From the NCBI GenBank assembly GCA_011503125.2, contig WWBZ02000064.1, positions 1-12,605 on the forward strand: 12,605 nt of DNA. The letters are read 5' to 3'. Shown one piece after another: positions 8,172 through 12,605 of the stretch. The notes beneath the pieces are model-generated. The model was not told where the DNA came from. It searched no databases and saw nothing but the letters and a program-made list of their open reading frames with translations. Position 1 is the stretch's first letter. The number at the start of each line of letters is the position of its first letter. The DNA comes from Botryosphaeria dothidea (taxonomy: Eukaryota > Ascomycota > Dothideomycetes > Botryosphaeriales > Botryosphaeriaceae). The position numbers and the translations under genes are program-made.

Positions 8172-11085
8172 ATGGCCACCACCACAACCACCACGCTGCC
8201 GCGCCCCATGAACCCTCCCACCGCCCGCTGCCGGCCTTGCCAGTCCCCAAGACGCGGCGCCCTGCAACCGCCCGCTCCGGTCCCTCGAGTCCGGAACGCC
8301 GCATTTCCACCGCCTCGAATCCCTCTGCCCGCCCGCCGCCCTCGCCTTCTGCCCGCGCCTCCTCCTCATCGCTACCCATGAGGCCCCAGAGCAAACACGC
8401 CAATTCCTCCTCCACCATCCCCCAGCAGGCGGCCTCCCAGACGGCCCAATCCGGCCCGCCGCCGCACAGAACGTTGCGCAAAACAATCAGCAATAGGCTC
8501 CTTCCCACAGCCGCCCAAGAGCAGCCGCCAGAGCCATCCTTCGAGCCCGCTGTCCGCTGCCACCACCCCGGACGGCGTGACCACTGACCGAAGGGGCTCT
8601 GCTGGCTCGTTGAGCGTACCCGGTAGTGCCTTGCGCAAGAGACCACAGCGTCAAGGGTCGCGGGCTGTCCGCAATCAAGTCGCCCCTTATGTCGCCGAGC
8701 GCGTTGACAGAGATTTCACCCACACCGAGTCGAAGCTCGTCGGCAAATGGATCGTACTCAACCCGGTATAGAAGAGATGGGCGGTGAGGAGGATAAAGAG
8801 CGTGAGCTCAGCAAGACCATGTCCGTCGGATAAGGACTCCGGGAAGGATGCCAAAGGCAATGTCATTGTGAGCGTCAGAGTACGCCCCAATGCCTCAAAC
8901 AACGAGAACTCGGGTCTGCAGGATTGGGAGCTCGACGGCCGGCGAGGCGTCATCTCGTACAGGGGCAAGGAGGGTGGCGACTTTCAAAGCGGTACGTGCG
9001 CCTGCTTTGAGTTTTTGCGTGAAACGGCGATAGGCTGACCATCAGCAGATAATGTTTTCTCCACCCAGGATAACAACGCAGGTATACGATGCCGCAGCAA
9101 AACGGTTGGTCCGTAGAGTGATGGAAGGTTACCATGGAACGGTCTTCGCGTACGGAATGACGGGCACAGGAAAGACCTTTTCTATGCAAGGAACAGCAAC
9201 TTCACCCGGTGTAATTCCGTTGGCCATCACAGATATCTTCTCGTTCATTCGGGAAACACCAAAGCGAGAGTTCTTGCTTCGCGTAAGCTACCTGGAAATC
9301 TACAACGAAAAGATTCACGATCTTCTTTCAGATCCGCCTGCGACAGGACCCGGCGCACAGGCTATCCAGCAAGAGGAGATTCAAGCTGAGAGAGGACAGC
9401 AAGCGAGGCGTATACGCCACTCCTTTGAAAGAAGAGATCGTTCAGAGTCCAACGCAGCTGCTTCGCGTCATTGCGAGAGGTGATAACAACCGGAGAGTGG
9501 CCGGAAATCAATTCAACGCTCGCAGTTCACGAAGTCATGCAGTTGTCCAAATCGTCGTCGAAAGCCGTGAACGTATACCCGGAGGCGTGGCACTTCAGGA
9601 TACCAAGCGCACTGCCATCACTCCGGGTGGCGTCCGGGTTTCCACTTTGAGTCTAATCGATCTTGCAGGATCCGAAAAGGCTGCTGAGGATAAGGAGCGC
9701 AGGACAGAGGGTGCTCACATCAACAAAAGTTTGCTAACGCTTGGTACCGTCATCGCTCGCTTGTCTGAAGCGAAGGAAAAGAAGGGGGCAGACAAAGACA
9801 AGCATCTTCCCTACAGAGACAGTAAACTGACTCGTCTGCTGCAACCGGCTCTATCTGGAAACTCACTTGTCAGCATTCTGTGTACGATCTCCATTGGATC
9901 CACGGGAACTCCCGCCTCGATCGCAACTCATGTCAACGAGACTTTGAACACGCTCAAGTTTGCCTCTCGTGCAAAGAACAACATCATCAGTCATGCCAAG
10001 AAGGCAGATGAGGCAGCTCCCGGTGGTGGTGATGCTGGTAGCCGGGCGCTTCTGGACAGGTACCGTATGGAGATCCAGGAGCTCCGCAAGCAACTCGAGA
10101 CCAAGACAAAGGAGGAGGTCAAGGTGGTCAAAGATGTGGACATGGAAGAGGAAAGAGCGCGGGAAGCAGAGGCGGCGGCCCGACACGGGGAGCAAATGCT
10201 CGAGATGCAGCTTGCACGGACGGCCTTGAAGGAGCGTATCGAGCACCTCAACCGCCTCATCCTCAGCTCCAAGTCAATCGGTGTCAACTCCGGCCGCTCC
10301 TTCTCGTCGATTGGCTTCCAGTACCCGCAATTCGATGATGAGCAAACAGCGAGCCGCATACGGTATCGGCCCGAACTTCGACTGCAACCCTGGAAGTGCC
10401 ACATTTCAACCGGATGTCATCCGGAGGCTCGGCGGCCTCCTTTCCCTCGTACGCGAATCAGGGATCGGGCATCCCGCCGGACCACACGTCCGAGGAGGAC
10501 GACTCTATTGGCGAAAACGGTGACGGCACAGCCACCGATAGCGCGCAAGTCAGGGCTCTCCAAGCGGATTTGGCGGACAAGAACCGGTACATTGCTACGT
10601 TGGAGAAGCGGCTGCTTCAAGCGCGACGGTCCAGCCACTCGCGTGTGTCAATGGCATTGGCGACTTCGGCGCACTCGGCTGAGGAGGGCGGGTTCGAGAC
10701 TTTGCTCAAGGAGAAGGACGACGAGATCGCGGATCTCAGAGCACGACTCGACGACAAGGATCGCATGCTGTCGGCACTGCGGTCGGCGGCCAGGAAGCGC
10801 GACGTGGCGGATCTGACAATCGACACGTCGGTGGATCGGAGAGCATCAATAGACCGGAGAACATCGCTAGGGATGAGGACGCCGGGACATCGGAGCCGGG
10901 GCAGTACGGGCTCGTCGTATACCAGTCGGCCATCGGCAGCCAGCCCGGTGGCGCTCCTATCACCGCGGTCAGAAAAGAGATCTCGAGATGTAGAGGACAT
11001 TACAAGGATGCTGGACAACATGATCTCGGAGCAGGTGGATTCCTGGGCAACCGACGGTCAATGCAAGAAGAACGAGCATAGCTAG
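8172..11085 (+). CDS. Kinesin motor protein, kinesin-7/Kip2 (KipA)-like, with several apparent frameshifts
   Basis: This is a plus-end-directed microtubule motor; Kip2/KipA proteins ride to microtubule tips and support polar growth. The start at 8172 has a strong context (CACCATGGCC) and opens MATTTTTTLPRPMNPPT, the head of a Ser/Pro/Thr-rich disordered region. The motor begins at GNVIVSVRVRPN (8856) and ends near LKFASRAKNNI (about 9985). The P-loop GMTGTGKT is at 9154-9177, switch I NARSSRSH at 9515-9538 and switch II DLAGSE at 9659-9676. One intron at 8992-9048 starts GTACGT, has GCTGACC and ends CAG. Coiled coils follow at about 10055-10265 and 10545-10800. The protein signal jumps frame near 8225, 8492, 8733, 8772, 8831, 9081, 9380, 10350 and 10432. 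All but the first fit one surplus base, for example GAGATTCAAG where GAGATCAAG restores the conserved EEIKLRED. The extreme C-terminus is uncertain: the neighbouring frame would stop at 11081. The breaks in the disordered part are less certain than those in the motor. Confidence 0.85.
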
Positions 11086-12063
11086 GATGGCGATTGAGGG
11101 CCGGGGAGCGTCGTAGGTTGGGCGGGGGAGTAATGGGGGTTTGTTGGTTCATTTTCCTGGGGATCCGCAGGCAGCTTCATGCGGCGGACGTGGCATTTCT
11201 TTCCTTCTCGACTCTTGATACCCTGTTCGCCGTCCCATTGGACGGGCACTGTCGCATTTCATTGTTAGGGCTGTTATACACGCGTTTCACGAAGGGGAGG
11301 GAGGGATGTGGTTGCGGGGGACAGGCAGGCTTGTGTAGCTTTTAAAAAATGGAGCGCGCTCGAGGGGGCGGGTAGATGCAACGGATGTGCGACGCGTGCG
11401 TGTGAGCGGGCGTCTTGGGGTTGGTTTCACGCGCAGGCTCGGGTCGAGGAGGAGAGGTCGTTTGATGAAGCAGCCAACGGAGCCTTAGCCTGACGCCTGC
11501 CACACGCGAGCCCCGTCCGGTCCGAGCGCCCGCCGCTTCAGGCCCCGGCCGGCCTGCCTGGCGCGCCACAACACCCGTCCCCGTCATGCGTGCCTTTCGC
11601 AGCGCTCCACCAACCCTCTCCCGCCCCCTCCGCTCCTGTATTCTTACTTCATTGCGCCGCCATGCCCTGACCCCGAAGCCCGCGCCCGTCTCCTTCGTTT
11701 GCTCTCCTTGCGCGCCGCGTCGTCTTCCGCCGCCGAGCCCGCCCTCATCAGCCCTCATGCACGCGTAACATTGCTTGTCTCAACTGCTTCTCTTCCTGCT
11801 GCACGCCCACGGCCAGCGCGCCTTTTCTGCAGCCAGCCACCTGCCGGTCCCAGGTCTACTCCATCCCTCTCTTCGACCTTTCCTTTTTCAATCCGCCCTG
11901 CCGTCGAGCTGCTCAGTCAGCCCTGCATTAGCTCCGCATTCTGCCTCCATTCGCAACCAATCCGCATTTTTCGTCCAGCCTTGACGGCTCCCCTTCTCCG
12001 CCCCGCCGTGTAAAGACACTGTCGCTCTCTCGCCATGCTTATTCCCTCTCCCCACTCGCCCAG
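11086..12063. other. Intergenic region with a purine-to-pyrimidine strand switch
   Basis: This 978-base stretch falls into two parts. From 11086 to about 11480 the plus strand is G-rich and purine-rich. From about 11490 to 12063 it is strongly pyrimidine-rich with many CCC, CTC and TTC runs. The first part should be the kinesin 3' region, the second the promoter and leader of the next gene. Open frames such as 11586-11768 are low in complexity and have no recognisable domain. I see no gene here. Confidence 0.5.
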
Positions 12064-12605
12064 AATGCACGCTAGGAAGAACCACCACCTGTCCATCAAC
12101 TCGCCCTCCACCTCCGCCCTGCCCCGAGCGGCCTTCTCACCCCGCGTACCCCTCGCTCCGCCCGCGGCGACCCTCTCCGCGATCCACTGCTGCTGTCGCG
12201 CTCCGCCTCCGCCCTCGCCTGGTCTACCCCCGCTGGCTCAAAGAAACCCGAGGAGATCGCCTTCCAGCTATTCGCGCCTGCTCCGCAAGCTTCTCGTCGT
12301 CTTCTGTGGTGTCGTCTTCCTGGGATGGCTGGGCGTGCGTCATTGGTGGTACTCGCACCGTGCCCCGAACGGTGTCACCTACCAGACGGCCGACGGTTCC
12401 GAGTACGAGATGGTCGGAGGTAGCTTACTGCCCGACGAACCGTCGGTTGTGGGGATGACGGACCTGAAGGGCAGAACCAGATGGTCTATCTCCATTCCTG
12501 TCGACTCCGAGTTCCCGCTCCGTCCAGGCCAGTACCAGGAGCTGTGTAGCCAAGCGAAGGAGATTGCAATGACGATTCACGGCAAAGGAAGTCATCACAA
12601 GGGTT
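12064..12605 (+). CDS. 5' part of a type II membrane protein, conserved-looking but unrecognised (runs off the window)
   Basis: The frame is open from ATG at 12064 to the right edge, about 180 codons. The N-terminus starts MHARKNHHLSINSPS and is rich in Ser, Pro and Arg. A basic stretch (YSRLLRK) then leads into a single hydrophobic span, LLVVFCGVVFLGWLGV, at about 12279-12326. The part beyond is soluble, with DGSEYEMVGGSLLPDEP and KGRTRWSISIPVDSEFPLRP. This layout suits a Golgi or ER type II protein with a luminal domain, as in many fungal glycosyltransferases. The visible part has no catalytic motif, so the function is open. An earlier ATG at 12035 is in another frame. Its first ten codons (MLIPSPHSPR) look reasonable, so the true start could be there if a base is wrong between them. 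Confidence 0.6.

Noticed and set aside
9360..9400. Programmed ribosomal frameshifting in the kinesin
   Set aside because: Similar breaks occur at many places in several genes with no common slippery site, so a dedicated recoding signal is unlikely.
11586..12013. Short Ser/Pro-rich open frames before the last gene
   Set aside because: Their composition follows from the pyrimidine-rich strand; no domain or signal peptide is convincing.

Overview
The window looks like nuclear DNA of a filamentous ascomycete (Pezizomycotina, perhaps a Dothideomycete). The genes carry short spliceosomal introns of about 49 to 114 nt with GTRNGY-type donors, CTRAY branch sites and YAG acceptors. The gene content fits: a Clr5-domain/ankyrin protein, a sugar-phosphate cyclase of the mycosporine type and a Kip2-like kinesin. 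The class-level guess rests on general resemblance and is weak.

Layout: (1) 1-496, plus strand, the 3' end of an unrecognised membrane-protein gene with two introns. (2) 1057-4510, minus strand, a Clr5-domain plus ankyrin-repeat gene, convergent with gene 1 and broken in several places. (3) 4511-5451, a divergent intergenic region. (4) 5452-7139, plus, a desmethyl-4-deoxygadusol synthase-like sugar-phosphate cyclase with three introns and an Asn/Gly/His-rich tail. (5) 8172 to about 11085, plus, a kinesin-7/Kip2-type motor with a long disordered N-terminus, a motor domain and coiled coils. (6) From 12064 off the right edge, plus, the 5' end of a type II membrane protein. The intergenic stretches 497-1056, 7140-8171 and 11086-12063 show no gene I can support.

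The most important feature is technical or evolutionary. The cyclase, the kinesin and the Clr5/ankyrin gene all lose their reading frame at several points although the protein signal continues across each break. In most cases one surplus base, often in a short homopolymer, explains the break. Unrelated genes share the same defect, so uncorrected sequencing indels are likelier than parallel gene decay. The Clr5/ankyrin gene also has a probable lost splice acceptor and an in-frame TGA, so it may be truly degenerate. ORF-based annotation of this window would split each of these genes into false fragments.

I see no functional cluster. The cyclase has no O-methyltransferase or ATP-grasp gene beside it in this window, and the other genes look like ordinary housekeeping or regulatory neighbours. 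No mobile element, CRISPR array, tRNA or rRNA was recognised.
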